Origin: Emcibacter sp. SYSU 3D8
Lineage (GTDB): Bacteria > Pseudomonadota > Alphaproteobacteria > SMXS01
Length of the DNA stretch: 64,000 nt
Direction of reading: 5' to 3'
Assembly (NCBI RefSeq): GCF_039655875.1
Contig: NZ_JBBYXK010000003.1
Location: forward strand, 1-64,000
The notes under the pieces are model-generated. The model was not told the origin of the DNA. It saw only the letters and a program-made list of their open reading frames with translations, and searched no databases. A program made the position numbers and the translations under genes. How positions within the stretch are numbered: the first letter of the stretch is position 1; the number at the start of each line of letters is the position of its first letter. Below, piece by piece: positions 11,049-19,167 of the stretch.

Positions 11049-12178
11049 TGCTCTATGCCCTGTTCGCGCTGCTGGCAGCACTGGCCGCCGCTGTCCTCGC
11101 CCTGCCGGTGCTCCAGCGGCGAGGGGCGTCTGTCGGGCGCGCCGGTCACGACGTGGCGATCTACCGCGCCCAGCTCGCCGAGCTTTCGGCCGAGCGGGAT
11201 GCGGGCGCCATCGGCCCGGCCGAGGCCGAGGCGGCGCGGATCGAGGTGGAACGGCGCCTGCTGCGGGCCGCCGACCAGGCCGAGCCGGATTCCCGCCCGG
11301 ATTTGTCGCCGGGCAGCCGCAAGCTTGCCGCGCTGGGTGTCGCGGGGGGCGTCGTGGCGCTGGCGGCGCTGATCTACGGCGCGCAGGGCCATCCGGACCT
11401 GCCCGACCGGCCGGCGGTGCGCGAGGCCGATGTGCCCGCTGGGGAAGCGACCGCCGACGAACTGGCCGTGCGCATGGCCGCCGCCATGCGCGAACGCCCC
11501 GACGAGCTGCGCGGCTGGCTGATGCAGGGCCAACTGGCCAGCTCGGTGGGCCGCTTCGACCTGGCTACCGAAGCCTATGAGGGCGCGGTGCGGCTGGAGC
11601 CGGGCGTGGTCGGCCACTGGCTGTCGCTGGGCCTGGCCCGCGTTGCCCGCGACGCCGGCATGGTCAACGCCGGTGCGCGCGATGCATTCGGCAAGGCCCT
11701 GGTGCTCGATCCGGCGAATCCGGTGGCGCGCTATTATCTGGGCCTGGCCTCGTTCCAGGATCACGACGACCGTGCCGCGTTCGACCGCTGGGCGGCGCTT
11801 GCCGCCGAAACACCGCCGGACGCGGAATATGCCGGCCTGCTGGCGCGCGGGCTGAACCGCGCCGCGCGCCGCATGGGCATATCCGCGCCGGACACGGACG
11901 CCGCGCCATCTGCGCCCGGCCCCAGCGCAGCGCAAGTGGAGGCCGCCCGGGACATGTCCGAGGGCGATCGCGGCGCCATGATCGAGGGGATGGTCCAGCG
12001 GCTCGCCGACCGACTGAAGCAGAACCCGGACGACCTGGACGGTTGGCTGCGGCTGGGCAAGGCCTATGCGGTGCTGGGCCGGACGGACGACGCCATCAGC
12101 GCCTATGGACAGGCGCAGCGGATCGATCCTGCCAATGCCGCGGCCAGGGAGGCTCTGGCGGCGTTGAAGGGCGGCTGA
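11048..12178 (+). CDS. ccmI: cytochrome c maturation protein CcmI (TPR)
   Basis: This 376-residue protein has an N-terminal membrane helix, a charged cytoplasmic loop with YRAQLAELSAERDAG typical of CcmI, and a second helix near residues 95-112. A periplasmic tetratricopeptide domain follows; two TPR blocks are visible near 150-260 and 325-375. It chaperones apocytochrome c to the CcmFH complex. Its start shares a base with the ccmH stop (TGATG). It is the last gene of the ccm cluster. Confidence 0.93.
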   Translation: MLYALFALLAALAAAVLALPVLQRRGASVGRAGHDVAIYRAQLAELSAERDAGAIGPAEAEAARIEVERRLLRAADQAEPDSRPDLSPGSRKLAALGVAGGVVALAALIYGAQGHPDLPDRPAVREADVPAGEATADELAVRMAAAMRERPDELRGWLMQGQLASSVGRFDLATEAYEGAVRLEPGVVGHWLSLGLARVARDAGMVNAGARDAFGKALVLDPANPVARYYLGLASFQDHDDRAAFDRWAALAAETPPDAEYAGLLARGLNRAARRMGISAPDTDAAPSAPGPSAAQVEAARDMSEGDRGAMIEGMVQRLADRLKQNPDDLDGWLRLGKAYAVLGRTDDAISAYGQAQRIDPANAAAREALAALKGG

Positions 12179-12192
12179 GCCCGTGCCAGACT
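12164..12192 (+). promoter_or_regulatory. candidate leaderless promoter for the Nudix gene
   Basis: TTGAAG (12164-12169, inside the end of ccmI), 17 bases, then CAGACT (12187-12192) is followed 6 bases later by the ATG at 12199. No Shine-Dalgarno sequence is visible. The -10 match is moderate. Confidence 0.33.
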
Positions 12193-12198
12193 GTCGGA

Positions 12199-12741
12199 AT
12201 GGCACACCATCCTGCCCAGCATGAGAATTTCAAGCGCCGGGTCCCTGACGGGGACAACCGTGAACGTCTGGTCTGCGACGATTGCGGCCTGATCCACTAC
12301 GACAATCCCAAGGTCGTCGTCGGCGCCGTCGTCACTTATGGCGGCAAGTTCCTGCTGTGCCGCCGGGCGATTCATCCGAGGAAAGGCTTCTGGACGCTGC
12401 CCGCCGGTTTCCTCGAAGAGCACGAGACCACCGAGGACGGCGCACGGCGCGAGGCGTACGAGGAGGCAACCGCGCATATCGTCATCGAGCAGTTGCTGGC
12501 GGTCTACAACGTGCCACGCATCAGCCAGGTGCAGCTGATCTACAAGGCGCACCTTGCCGAGCCGGTGTTCTCACCCGGAATCGAAAGTCTCGAAGTGGCG
12601 CTGTTCTCGTGGGACGAAATTCCGTGGGATGAATTGGCGTTCCCCAGCGTGGTCTGGGGACTCAACCAGTTCCGCGAGGTCGACGGCAAAGGTCCGTTCA
12701 GCCCGTTCACCAACCCGGCCGGTGAGACCGTAAGCCGGTAG
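12199..12741 (+). CDS. Nudix hydrolase with N-terminal zinc-ribbon remnant
   Basis: This 180-residue protein has a Nudix box at residues 70-92 (G-x5-E-x7-REAYEEA), so it should hydrolyse a nucleoside diphosphate linked to another moiety; ADP-ribose, NADH or similar are possible. It is preceded by the RVPDGDNRERLVCDDCGLIHYDNPK region of the family with an N-terminal zinc ribbon. Only one CxxC pair (C26, C29) remains; the usual first pair is absent, with histidines at 3, 4 and 8 instead. ATG at 12199 is the first plausible start. The substrate cannot be decided from sequence. Confidence 0.88.
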   Translation: MAHHPAQHENFKRRVPDGDNRERLVCDDCGLIHYDNPKVVVGAVVTYGGKFLLCRRAIHPRKGFWTLPAGFLEEHETTEDGARREAYEEATAHIVIEQLLAVYNVPRISQVQLIYKAHLAEPVFSPGIESLEVALFSWDEIPWDELAFPSVVWGLNQFREVDGKGPFSPFTNPAGETVSR

Positions 12742-12768
12742 CGCTCGCAACGTCCCGGAATGCTGGCG

Positions 12769-13353
12769 TTACGCCGAGGGGGTTTCTTCAGGTTCCTTGG
12801 TGATCGCGTGGCGGTTCATCACGCTCAACTGCGCCATGGCGAATACCATCGTCAGCGGCAGGAAGCCGAACAGCTTGAAGCTGACCCAGAACTCTTCCGA
12901 GAAATTGCGCCAGATGGCCTCGTTCAGGACCGCCAGGACGGCAAAGAAGATGGCCCAGCGCACGGTCAGGATGCGCCAGCCGGTTTCGGTCAGCGGTGGG
13001 AATGCGGCCTCGAAAACCACCTTGAGCAGCGAGCGGCCGGTCGCCAGCCCGCCAAACAGGATCGCCGAGAACATCACATAGATCATGGTGGGCTTCATCT
13101 TGATGAAGCGTGGATCGTCGAGCGCGAGAGTCAGCCCGCCGAATACCAGCACGATCACCAGGGTGATGATCTGGCTCATGGGCACGTGCCGGACCTTCAG
13201 CCAGTAGACGATGATGGCGGCCACGGTCGCGGCCATGAAGGTGCCGGTGGCGATGTAGATGTTGCCCTTGAAGTAGGCGGCGAAGAACACCACCAGCGGG
13301 CCCATGTCGAGCAACAGCTTCAGCCCGGTACCCATGACACGGTCTTTACTCAT
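12769..13353 (-). CDS. yciB: inner membrane septation protein YciB/IspZ
   Basis: This 194-residue polytopic membrane protein has about five helices and family motifs such as LLLDMGPLVVFF and DPRFIKMKPT. It belongs to the intracellular septation protein A family, linked to cell envelope synthesis and division. It is the last gene of the dapF-mtaB-ftsY-yciB operon; its ATG overlaps the ftsY stop by four bases. Confidence 0.93.
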   Translation of the reverse strand: MSKDRVMGTGLKLLLDMGPLVVFFAAYFKGNIYIATGTFMAATVAAIIVYWLKVRHVPMSQIITLVIVLVFGGLTLALDDPRFIKMKPTMIYVMFSAILFGGLATGRSLLKVVFEAAFPPLTETGWRILTVRWAIFFAVLAVLNEAIWRNFSEEFWVSFKLFGFLPLTMVFAMAQLSVMNRHAITKEPEETPSA

Positions 13354-14303
13354 GCGGCCACTCCGGCGATGGCGTCTGCGAACTCGCGGGCGTCGAAGGG
13401 CTGCAGATCCTCGATGCTCTCGCCGACGCCGATGGCATGGATCGGCAGCCCGAACCTTTCAGCGCAGGCGACGAGGACACCGCCGCGGGCGGTGCCGTCC
13501 AGTTTGGTCATGATCAGTCCGGTGATCTGGGCCACGCTGCGGAACACCTCGACCTGCTGCACGGCGTTCTGGCCGGTGGTGGCGTCGAGCACCAGCAGGG
13601 TATCATGCGGCGAGGCGGGATCGGCCTTGCGAATCACCCGGATGACCTTGGCCAGTTCTTCCATCAGGCCCTGCTTGTTCTGCAGCCGCCCGGCGGTGTC
13701 GATCATCAGCACGTCGATATTCTGGGCGCGGGCCTGCTCGAGACCCTCGAAGGCCACGGCGGCGGCGTCCGAGCCGACGGGCTTGGCGATCACCGGCACA
13801 TTGTTGCGCTCGCCCCATACCGCGAGCTGCTCGATGGCGGCGGCGCGGAACGTGTCGCCTGCGGCCAGCATCACGCTTTTGCCCTGGCTGCGGAACTGGC
13901 GCGCAAGCTTGCCGATGGTGGTGGTCTTGCCGCTGCCGTTGACGCCGACGACCAGGATCACATGAGGCCGGTTGGCCGGGTCGATCGCCAGGGGACGGGC
14001 AACCGGAATCAGGGTCTGTGCCACCACGCTGGCCAGGGTCCGGCGGACTTCCTCGTCGGTGACCTCCTTGTCCAGGCGGGTCTGGGCCAGCTCGCGGGTC
14101 ACCCGCGCGGCGGTTGCCACGCCGAAATCCGCCATGATCAGCACATCCTCGAGCTCATCGAGGGTGGCGGCGTCCAGCTTGCGCTTGCCGCTGAGCACGC
14201 CGCTGGTGAACAGGCCGGTGATGCCGTCGGAAACGGAGGTGGTGCTTTTCTTCAGACCGTCCTTGAGACGGGTGAACCAGCCTTTTTTCTCGGGTTCGCT
14301 CAA
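13350..14303 (-). CDS. ftsY: signal recognition particle receptor FtsY
   Basis: This 317-residue SRP GTPase docks ribosome-SRP complexes at the membrane. The NG domain is complete: G1 GVNGSGKTTT, G3 DTAGR, G4 TKLD, and the DTFRAAAIEQL insertion box. The acidic N-terminal domain of enterobacterial FtsY is absent; only a short amphipathic start is present, as in many alphaproteobacteria. The start codon is TTG at 14303, overlapping the mtaB stop as TTGA. Its partner Ffh is encoded 5 kb away in this window. Confidence 0.96.
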   Translation of the reverse strand: MSEPEKKGWFTRLKDGLKKSTTSVSDGITGLFTSGVLSGKRKLDAATLDELEDVLIMADFGVATAARVTRELAQTRLDKEVTDEEVRRTLASVVAQTLIPVARPLAIDPANRPHVILVVGVNGSGKTTTIGKLARQFRSQGKSVMLAAGDTFRAAAIEQLAVWGERNNVPVIAKPVGSDAAAVAFEGLEQARAQNIDVLMIDTAGRLQNKQGLMEELAKVIRVIRKADPASPHDTLLVLDATTGQNAVQQVEVFRSVAQITGLIMTKLDGTARGGVLVACAERFGLPIHAIGVGESIEDLQPFDAREFADAIAGVAA

Positions 14304-15559
14304 GCGGCCAGCCGTCCGGTCAGGGAATGGTGATCGCGTCCGGTGATGTGGGCGCGGACGATGCCTTCGGCCGCGCCTGCGATGACGATCGGCGCGAAAT
14401 GCTGGGTGTGGCCGATGCTGTCGCCGCCTTCGATCTTTTCCACCAGCACATCGGCCTCACGGCCCTGCTGTCGGGCGAAGAACGCGTCCCGCCGCTGTTC
14501 GCCGCGCAGGCGCAGGATGGCGGCGCGCTCGCGGATCACGTCGCCGCGCAGCTGCGGCATGCGCGCGGCCGGCGTGCCGGGACGGGACGAATAGGGGAAG
14601 ACGTGCAGGAAGGTGATGGCCGCCTCGTCGACGCAGGCCAGGGTGTTGGCGAACATGGCCTCGGTCTCGGTCGGGAAACCGGCAATGAGGTCGGCGCCGA
14701 ACACGACGTCGGGACGACGGGCGCGAACGTCGTGGCAGAAGTCGATGGATTGCTGCCGGGTATGGCGGCGCTTCATACGCTTCAGGATCATGTCGTCGCC
14801 CGCCTGCAGGCTCAGATGCAGGTGAGGCATCAGCCGGGGCTCGCCGGCGATCAGGTCCATCAGCACCGGATCGACCTCGACCGAATCGATCGACGACAGC
14901 CGCAGCCGCGGCAAATCGGGTACGGCCTTCAGGATCTTGGCGCACAGCGTGCCAAGGCCGGGCGCGCCGGGCAGATCGGCGCCGTAGGAGGTGATGTCGA
15001 CGCCGGTCACCACCACTTCGCGGTAGCCGCCGTCCACCAGCAGCTTCACCTGATCGACCACCGCGCCCATGGGCACGCTGCGCGAATTGCCGCGGCCGTA
15101 GGGGATGATGCAGAAGGTGCAGCGGTGGTCACAGCCGTTCTGGACCTGCACGAAGGCGCGGGTGCGGCCGTCGATGCCGTTGACCAGATGGCCGGCGGTC
15201 TCGCGCACCGACATGATGTCGTTGACCTGTACCCGTTCGGAAGCGCCAACGCCGAAATCGAAACCCTGGGGCTGCAGCTTTTCCTCGTTGCCCAGCACCC
15301 GGTCCACCTCGGGCATGGCGGCGAAAGCGGCGGGATCGGTCTGGGCGGCACAGCCCGTCACGATGATGCGCGCCTCGGGCCGGTCGCGGCGGGCGCGGCG
15401 GATCGCCTGGCGGGCCTGGCGCACCGCCTCGTTGGTGACGGCGCAGGTGTTGACGATGACCGCGTCGCCGAGGCCCGCCTCCATGGCGTTGCGGCGGATC
15501 ACTTCCGATTCCAGCGTGTTCAGCCGGCAGCCGAAGGTGATGATGTCAGGGGCGTTCAC
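14300..15559 (-). CDS. mtaB: tRNA t6A37 methylthiotransferase MtaB
   Basis: This 419-residue radical SAM enzyme adds a methylthio group to t6A37 of tRNA. The UPF0004 domain has C11 (FGCRLN) and the cysteines in VNTCAVT and VTGCAAQ for one cluster. The radical SAM motif CDHRCTFC binds the second cluster, and a short TRAM-like C-terminus follows. GTG at 15559 overlaps the dapF stop (GTGA); the open frame further upstream is only the shadow of dapF. Confidence 0.93.
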   Translation of the reverse strand: MNAPDIITFGCRLNTLESEVIRRNAMEAGLGDAVIVNTCAVTNEAVRQARQAIRRARRDRPEARIIVTGCAAQTDPAAFAAMPEVDRVLGNEEKLQPQGFDFGVGASERVQVNDIMSVRETAGHLVNGIDGRTRAFVQVQNGCDHRCTFCIIPYGRGNSRSVPMGAVVDQVKLLVDGGYREVVVTGVDITSYGADLPGAPGLGTLCAKILKAVPDLPRLRLSSIDSVEVDPVLMDLIAGEPRLMPHLHLSLQAGDDMILKRMKRRHTRQQSIDFCHDVRARRPDVVFGADLIAGFPTETEAMFANTLACVDEAAITFLHVFPYSSRPGTPAARMPQLRGDVIRERAAILRLRGEQRRDAFFARQQGREADVLVEKIEGGDSIGHTQHFAPIVIAGAAEGIVRAHITGRDHHSLTGRLAA

Positions 15560-16389
15560 AGCATCACCTGCCCGCTGAAGCTGGTGGCGACGGGGCCGCG
15601 CATGATGATGCGGTTTTCGGCGGTCCAGGTGATCTCCAGCGGCCCACCGTCGAGCTGCACCATGATTTCCCGGTCGGTCAGGCCGCGCCGCATAGCGGCG
15701 ACGGCGGCGGCGCAGGCGGCGGTGCCACAGGCCTGGGTGATGCCCACGCCCCGCTCCCACACCCGCAGGCGAATCTCGTCGGTCGAGATTACCTGGGCGA
15801 TGCCGACATTGATTCGTTCGGGGAACATGGGATCGGTTTCGATGCGCGGTCCCCAGGTGGCCAGGTCGATCTTCGTCGCGTTGTCGACGAAGAACACTAC
15901 ATGGGGATTGCCCACATTGACGCAGGCCGGGTCTTCCAGAGGGCCCTTGGCGAACACCAGCGACAGGGTGTCGGCCTCGCGCGCCAGCGGAATCTCGCGC
16001 CAGCCGAAGCGCGGCTCGCCCATGTCGACGGACACCAGCTCTTCCTGCACCGCTTCCAGTTCGCAGCGCAGCAGGTCGGCCCTGGTTTCAATGGTCGCCC
16101 GGTCGCGGCCGCTCTCGCCCATCAGCAGGCTGGCGACGCAGCGGGTGGCGTTGCCGCAGGCCGACACTTCCGAACCGTCGGCGTTCTGGATCCGCATGAA
16201 GGCGTCGGCCTTCTCGGATGGCAGGATGGTGATGATCTGGTCGCAGCCGATGCCCCGGTGCCGGTCGGCGACGAAGCGAGCCTGCTCCGGCGTCAGGGCA
16301 AGCGGCGCCATGCGGGCGTCGAAGACAACGAAATCGTTGCCCAGCCCGTGCATCTTCACGAAGTTGCGTACCGTGCCCAGTGCGTTCAT
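15556..16389 (-). CDS. dapF: diaminopimelate epimerase
   Basis: This 277-residue enzyme converts LL- to meso-diaminopimelate for lysine and peptidoglycan. The catalytic cysteine pair is intact: C78 (SACGNATRC) and C221 (QACGTAAC). Family opening KMHGLGNDF is present. ATG at 16389 was chosen because a clear promoter lies directly before it, with the -10 box 6 bases upstream and no ribosome-binding site. It heads the four-gene overlapping operon to yciB. Confidence 0.96.
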   Translation of the reverse strand: MNALGTVRNFVKMHGLGNDFVVFDARMAPLALTPEQARFVADRHRGIGCDQIITILPSEKADAFMRIQNADGSEVSACGNATRCVASLLMGESGRDRATIETRADLLRCELEAVQEELVSVDMGEPRFGWREIPLAREADTLSLVFAKGPLEDPACVNVGNPHVVFFVDNATKIDLATWGPRIETDPMFPERINVGIAQVISTDEIRLRVWERGVGITQACGTAACAAAVAAMRRGLTDREIMVQLDGGPLEITWTAENRIIMRGPVATSFSGQVML

Positions 16390-16395
16390 GGCGCG

Positions 16396-16425
16396 GTTAT
16401 ATGGGCCGCGCCCTTTGCGACTCAA
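16396..16425 (-). promoter_or_regulatory. leaderless promoter of dapF operon
   Basis: Read leftward: TTGAGT (16425-16420), 18 bases, TATAAC (16401-16396), then 6 bases to the dapF ATG. Transcription would begin at or next to the A of ATG, so the mRNA would have no leader. No Shine-Dalgarno sequence is present. Confidence 0.55.
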
Positions 16426-16571
16426 GCGAAATGCTGGTCGCCGCCGTTTCCGGTTCATGGCGCCGGCCGGCGGAAGCGCCGGATTCGGCGCAGTCCACAG
16501 GAGCGCTCAAGCCCGCCGTGGACCACTTGCGGATGCGCGCGGCGGCGAAGATGACCATTTCGGCGGCGGTG

Positions 16572-17267
16572 CTAGACGTAGGTCAGCAGCATCCACAGGG
16601 CGTTCCAGGCGACATGCAGCAGGATTGCCGGCAGCAGCGAACCGGTCGCCAGCCGCGCCAGTCCGAAAATGATGCCGAGGGCGAACACGAACAGCAACGA
16701 GAGCAGGTCGTACTGGAAGTGCAGCAACGTCCAGGCAAGCGCCGACAGGGTCAGCGCCCCGGCCTGGCCGAGCCGGGTGGGAAGCAATCCCTCGAGCAGG
16801 AAGCCCCTGAACAGCAGCTCCTCGAGCACGGGTCCGGTGATGATCACCGTCAGCACGAGCAGCGCGCCGAACGGGACGCCGTCCAGCCAGGTCTGCGGCG
16901 GCGGGATGTCGAAGGCGGGCCGGACCACGGCCTCGACGATCCATTCGGTGGCGAACAGCGCGCCGGCGATGGCGATCCAGCGCCACAGCATGTCGCGGTC
17001 GAATGGTTGAATAGCCAGATAGGATGTCGCCCGTCCCGGGGCGCGCCAATCGGCCAGCTTCATGATGGCGGCGATGCCCAGCAGGTTGGCGATGATGCCA
17101 TAGGCCAGCATCGGGTCGTTGGCCGTGCTGGGGTCCAATTCGGCGCCCACCGCCAGCATCAGCATCTGTGACATCATACCCGATATCACAAGCACCGCGC
17201 CGGTGAGCGCCAGCGTCACCCATGGCCCGTAGGGAAGGAATGGCTTGTCCTGTGTTCCCGGATTCAT
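16572..17267 (-). CDS. CPBP family intramembrane metalloprotease
   Basis: This 231-residue membrane protein has about seven to eight helices. It carries the CPBP (CAAX protease/bacteriocin-processing, Abi) motifs: EE149-150 with R154 in EELLFRG, H183, and H218/N222 in HVAWN. Such proteins are putative membrane proteases related to Rce1; the substrate here is unknown. ATG at 17267 was chosen because a promoter-like -10 box lies 6 bases before it. It stands alone between dapF and the DUF6817-like gene. Confidence 0.9.
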   Translation of the reverse strand: MNPGTQDKPFLPYGPWVTLALTGAVLVISGMMSQMLMLAVGAELDPSTANDPMLAYGIIANLLGIAAIMKLADWRAPGRATSYLAIQPFDRDMLWRWIAIAGALFATEWIVEAVVRPAFDIPPPQTWLDGVPFGALLVLTVIITGPVLEELLFRGFLLEGLLPTRLGQAGALTLSALAWTLLHFQYDLLSLLFVFALGIIFGLARLATGSLLPAILLHVAWNALWMLLTYV

Positions 17268-17273
17268 GGCGGC

Positions 17274-17303
17274 AGCATAGGGAAAAGCCGCTGCCCGCCG
17301 CAA
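17274..17303 (-). promoter_or_regulatory. leaderless promoter of the CPBP gene
   Basis: Read leftward: TTGCGG (17303-17298), 18 bases, TATGCT (17279-17274), then 6 bases to the ATG at 17267. The layout matches the promoter of the next upstream gene, with an identical -10 box and spacing. Confidence 0.5.
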
Positions 17304-17363
17304 CGGAAGAACCTGCCGCCGCGCAACCGCCCGGTTACCGCCGCAGATAACGGTCGATGGGCG

Positions 17364-17942
17364 CTATTGGCCGATATCGAAGAGCGAGCGGGCGAAGCGG
17401 TTGCCGGGCTCGCTGAGCCAGGGCCGCATGCGGCTGAACAGGCTGGTGAAGCCTTCCCGGTGCTGCTCGCGGAATCCGGGATCGCCTGCGGCAATCTGCA
17501 GCTCGTTCGCGGCGGTCAGTTCGCAGAATTCCTTGAGTTCCTCCAGCGGCATCAGGATGGTCTCGCCGGTGAACCGGTCGTCGAACGGCAGCGGCGCCGC
17601 CGTGCCGATCCGGGGCCATACGGTTGCCCGGTCGCACGAGCAGTAGCGATAGACGATCGCCTCGGCCTCGGCGCCGATGATGTCCGCGACCAGCGCGCGC
17701 TTGTCCAGGGTCAGCATCGCGTCGGCGAAATGGGCGGTGCCGTAGGCGGCGTGGAACAGCCCGGCGTCGCACAGCACCGGGCGCGCACCCCATTCCACCA
17801 GCATATCGTGCACGCCGGTGAAATGCTCTTCCAGCGAGCCGTTGATATGGGCGAAGTCGCCGGCGCCCATCGCGGCGAGGGCGCGGAACTTTTCGTCGCG
17901 GTGGCTGGCCGGTGATGCGGGCGGCGGAGCGTACTTGGTCAT
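17364..17942 (-). CDS. DUF6817-like conserved hypothetical protein
   Basis: This 192-residue soluble protein has no assigned function. A histidine-containing segment (INGSLEEHFTGVHDMLVEWG, then CDAGLFHAAYGTAHF) resembles the HD-like fold assigned to DUF6817 proteins, where spaced His residues could bind metal. It could be a small metal-dependent phosphohydrolase relative, but the family link is from memory and tentative. ATG at 17942 (MTKYAPPP) has a promoter-like -10 box 6 bases before it. No signal peptide or membrane helix is visible. Confidence 0.8.
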   Translation of the reverse strand: MTKYAPPPASPASHRDEKFRALAAMGAGDFAHINGSLEEHFTGVHDMLVEWGARPVLCDAGLFHAAYGTAHFADAMLTLDKRALVADIIGAEAEAIVYRYCSCDRATVWPRIGTAAPLPFDDRFTGETILMPLEELKEFCELTAANELQIAAGDPGFREQHREGFTSLFSRMRPWLSEPGNRFARSLFDIGQ

Positions 17943-17948
17943 GGGTCG

Positions 17949-17978
17949 AGCATATGGCCGTCGGGGGGCGCGCGGCAA
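17949..17978 (-). promoter_or_regulatory. leaderless promoter of the DUF6817-like gene
   Basis: Read leftward: TTGCCG (17978-17973), 18 bases, TATGCT (17954-17949), then 6 bases to the ATG at 17942. The same -10 box and spacing occur before the CPBP gene. No ribosome-binding site is seen. Confidence 0.5.
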
Positions 17979-18000
17979 CGCCCGCGTGGCCCGGACCGGT

Positions 18001-18885
18001 TCACCACGGCTTGCCGGCGACCGTGATGCGCCGTCCCGCGGCGAGCGTCGACGAGGCGGACGGATCGCGGACATAGAGGGCGTTCAGTCCGTGGCGGGAC
18101 AGACCTTCGATCGGGGTGAGCGTGCGGGTTGCAGGATCGTACTGGCAGGGCCTGAAGCCGAACCCGAGGATGAAGGCATGGACATCGCGGTCCGGATTGC
18201 CGTAGCGCAGCCCGGACTCGTTCATCTCGACGATCAGCGCCTTCAGGGACGGGTTTTCCAGGGTCGCGGTGGCGCCGCGAAGCGCCGGCAGTTCGTAGCC
18301 TTCGATATCCATCTTCATCATGGTGCAGTCCCGGCCTGCCATCAGGCTGTCGATGGTAACCACCGGCAATGCGAGTCCGTCGCCGGCAGTGTCCGCCGTC
18401 AGGACGTGGTTCATGCCGCCCTTGTCGGCGCTGAACCGCAAAACGCCCGGTTTGTCGCCGACTCCCAGGTTTCGCGCCTCCACCCGGTCGTCGATCCCGT
18501 TGAGACGGATATTGCTGGTCAGGTCGGCGAAGGTGACGGGCACGGGTTCGATCGCAATGGACCGGGCGCCGGCGGTTGCGCTCGCCAGGATCGAATACAT
18601 GCCGATATTCGCGCCCACATCCACGAACAGGTCGTCCGCGGCGAGATAGTGAAGGACGAACAGCATGGTTTCGAAATCGAACAGGACGTTGTTGTAGATC
18701 AGCGTCGCGTAGTTCTCCCGGTTGGAATAGAGGATGCGCGCGCCGCCGGGCAGTTCGGTCACGAACTGCGTGTCGATCAGCCGCCGCGCCAGGTTCCATG
18801 CGACATACCGGAGCACGCTGCGCACCGGCCGCGCCGCGTTCGACGGATGCCGTATGATGTCGGCCAGGGTGTTCAGATGCTGCAT
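18001..18885 (-). CDS. FkbM family SAM-dependent methyltransferase
   Basis: This 294-residue protein has the FkbM domain: the SAM-binding motif DLFVDVGANIGMYS (about residues 85-98), an acidic IEPVP strand end, and MKMDIEGYE near the catalytic region. FkbM enzymes are O-methyltransferases acting on sugars or secondary metabolites; the substrate is not predictable here. ATG at 18885 (MQHLNTLADIIRH) was preferred over an upstream in-frame start. It lies 58 bases upstream of the DUF6817-like gene, which seems to have its own promoter. Confidence 0.88.
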   Translation of the reverse strand: MQHLNTLADIIRHPSNAARPVRSVLRYVAWNLARRLIDTQFVTELPGGARILYSNRENYATLIYNNVLFDFETMLFVLHYLAADDLFVDVGANIGMYSILASATAGARSIAIEPVPVTFADLTSNIRLNGIDDRVEARNLGVGDKPGVLRFSADKGGMNHVLTADTAGDGLALPVVTIDSLMAGRDCTMMKMDIEGYELPALRGATATLENPSLKALIVEMNESGLRYGNPDRDVHAFILGFGFRPCQYDPATRTLTPIEGLSRHGLNALYVRDPSASSTLAAGRRITVAGKPW

Positions 18886-19045
18886 GAACGGCGCTCGCGG
18901 GCTGGAACAGTCGCCCACCCTAGCATGGCGGCGTGCAGGTCGAGACATTGGGAAACGATGTGTATCGGGCGCTTGCGGCCGTGAGCACCCGGCGACGGAC
19001 GCGGCGCAACCGTTCACGGGCGGCGGTGCCGGTTGCCCTCGGCCC

Positions 19046-19074
19046 TTGACTCTGCGGCCCGCCGCGCCTAATTT
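19046..19074 (+). promoter_or_regulatory. sigma-70 promoter of the ffh-rpsP operon
   Basis: TTGACT (19046-19051), a 17-base spacer and TAATTT (19069-19074) form a near-consensus promoter in the 282-base region divergent from the FkbM gene. It would give a leader of about 85 bases before ffh. Confidence 0.7.
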
Positions 19075-19118
19075 CCCGCCGCTCTACGAAAGCGCTGTGT
19101 TTTCGTGTCCAAGGATAC

Positions 19119-19150
19119 CCACCCGTCAGCGAAGATTCGCCCGCGGGTGG
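19119..19150 (+). other. nested hairpin in the ffh leader
   Basis: An outer 7-base-pair stem (19119-19125 with 19144-19150) encloses a perfect 5-base-pair stem with a two-base loop (19129-19133 with 19136-19140). It ends 17 bases before the ffh ATG and could control translation initiation. This is structure seen by eye, without a folding calculation. Confidence 0.4.
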
Positions 19151-19167
19151 CGTTGGTGTTTGGAAAA

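Noticed and set aside
12043-12198. An upstream extension of the Nudix gene
   Set aside because: The extra 52 codons are a shifted reading of the end of ccmI and show no zinc-ribbon cysteine pair.
16572-17267. CPBP (Abi) protein as part of a phage-defence or bacteriocin system
   Set aside because: There is no toxin, immunity peptide or restriction gene nearby, and the gene seems to be a single transcription unit. The family label alone does not support defence.
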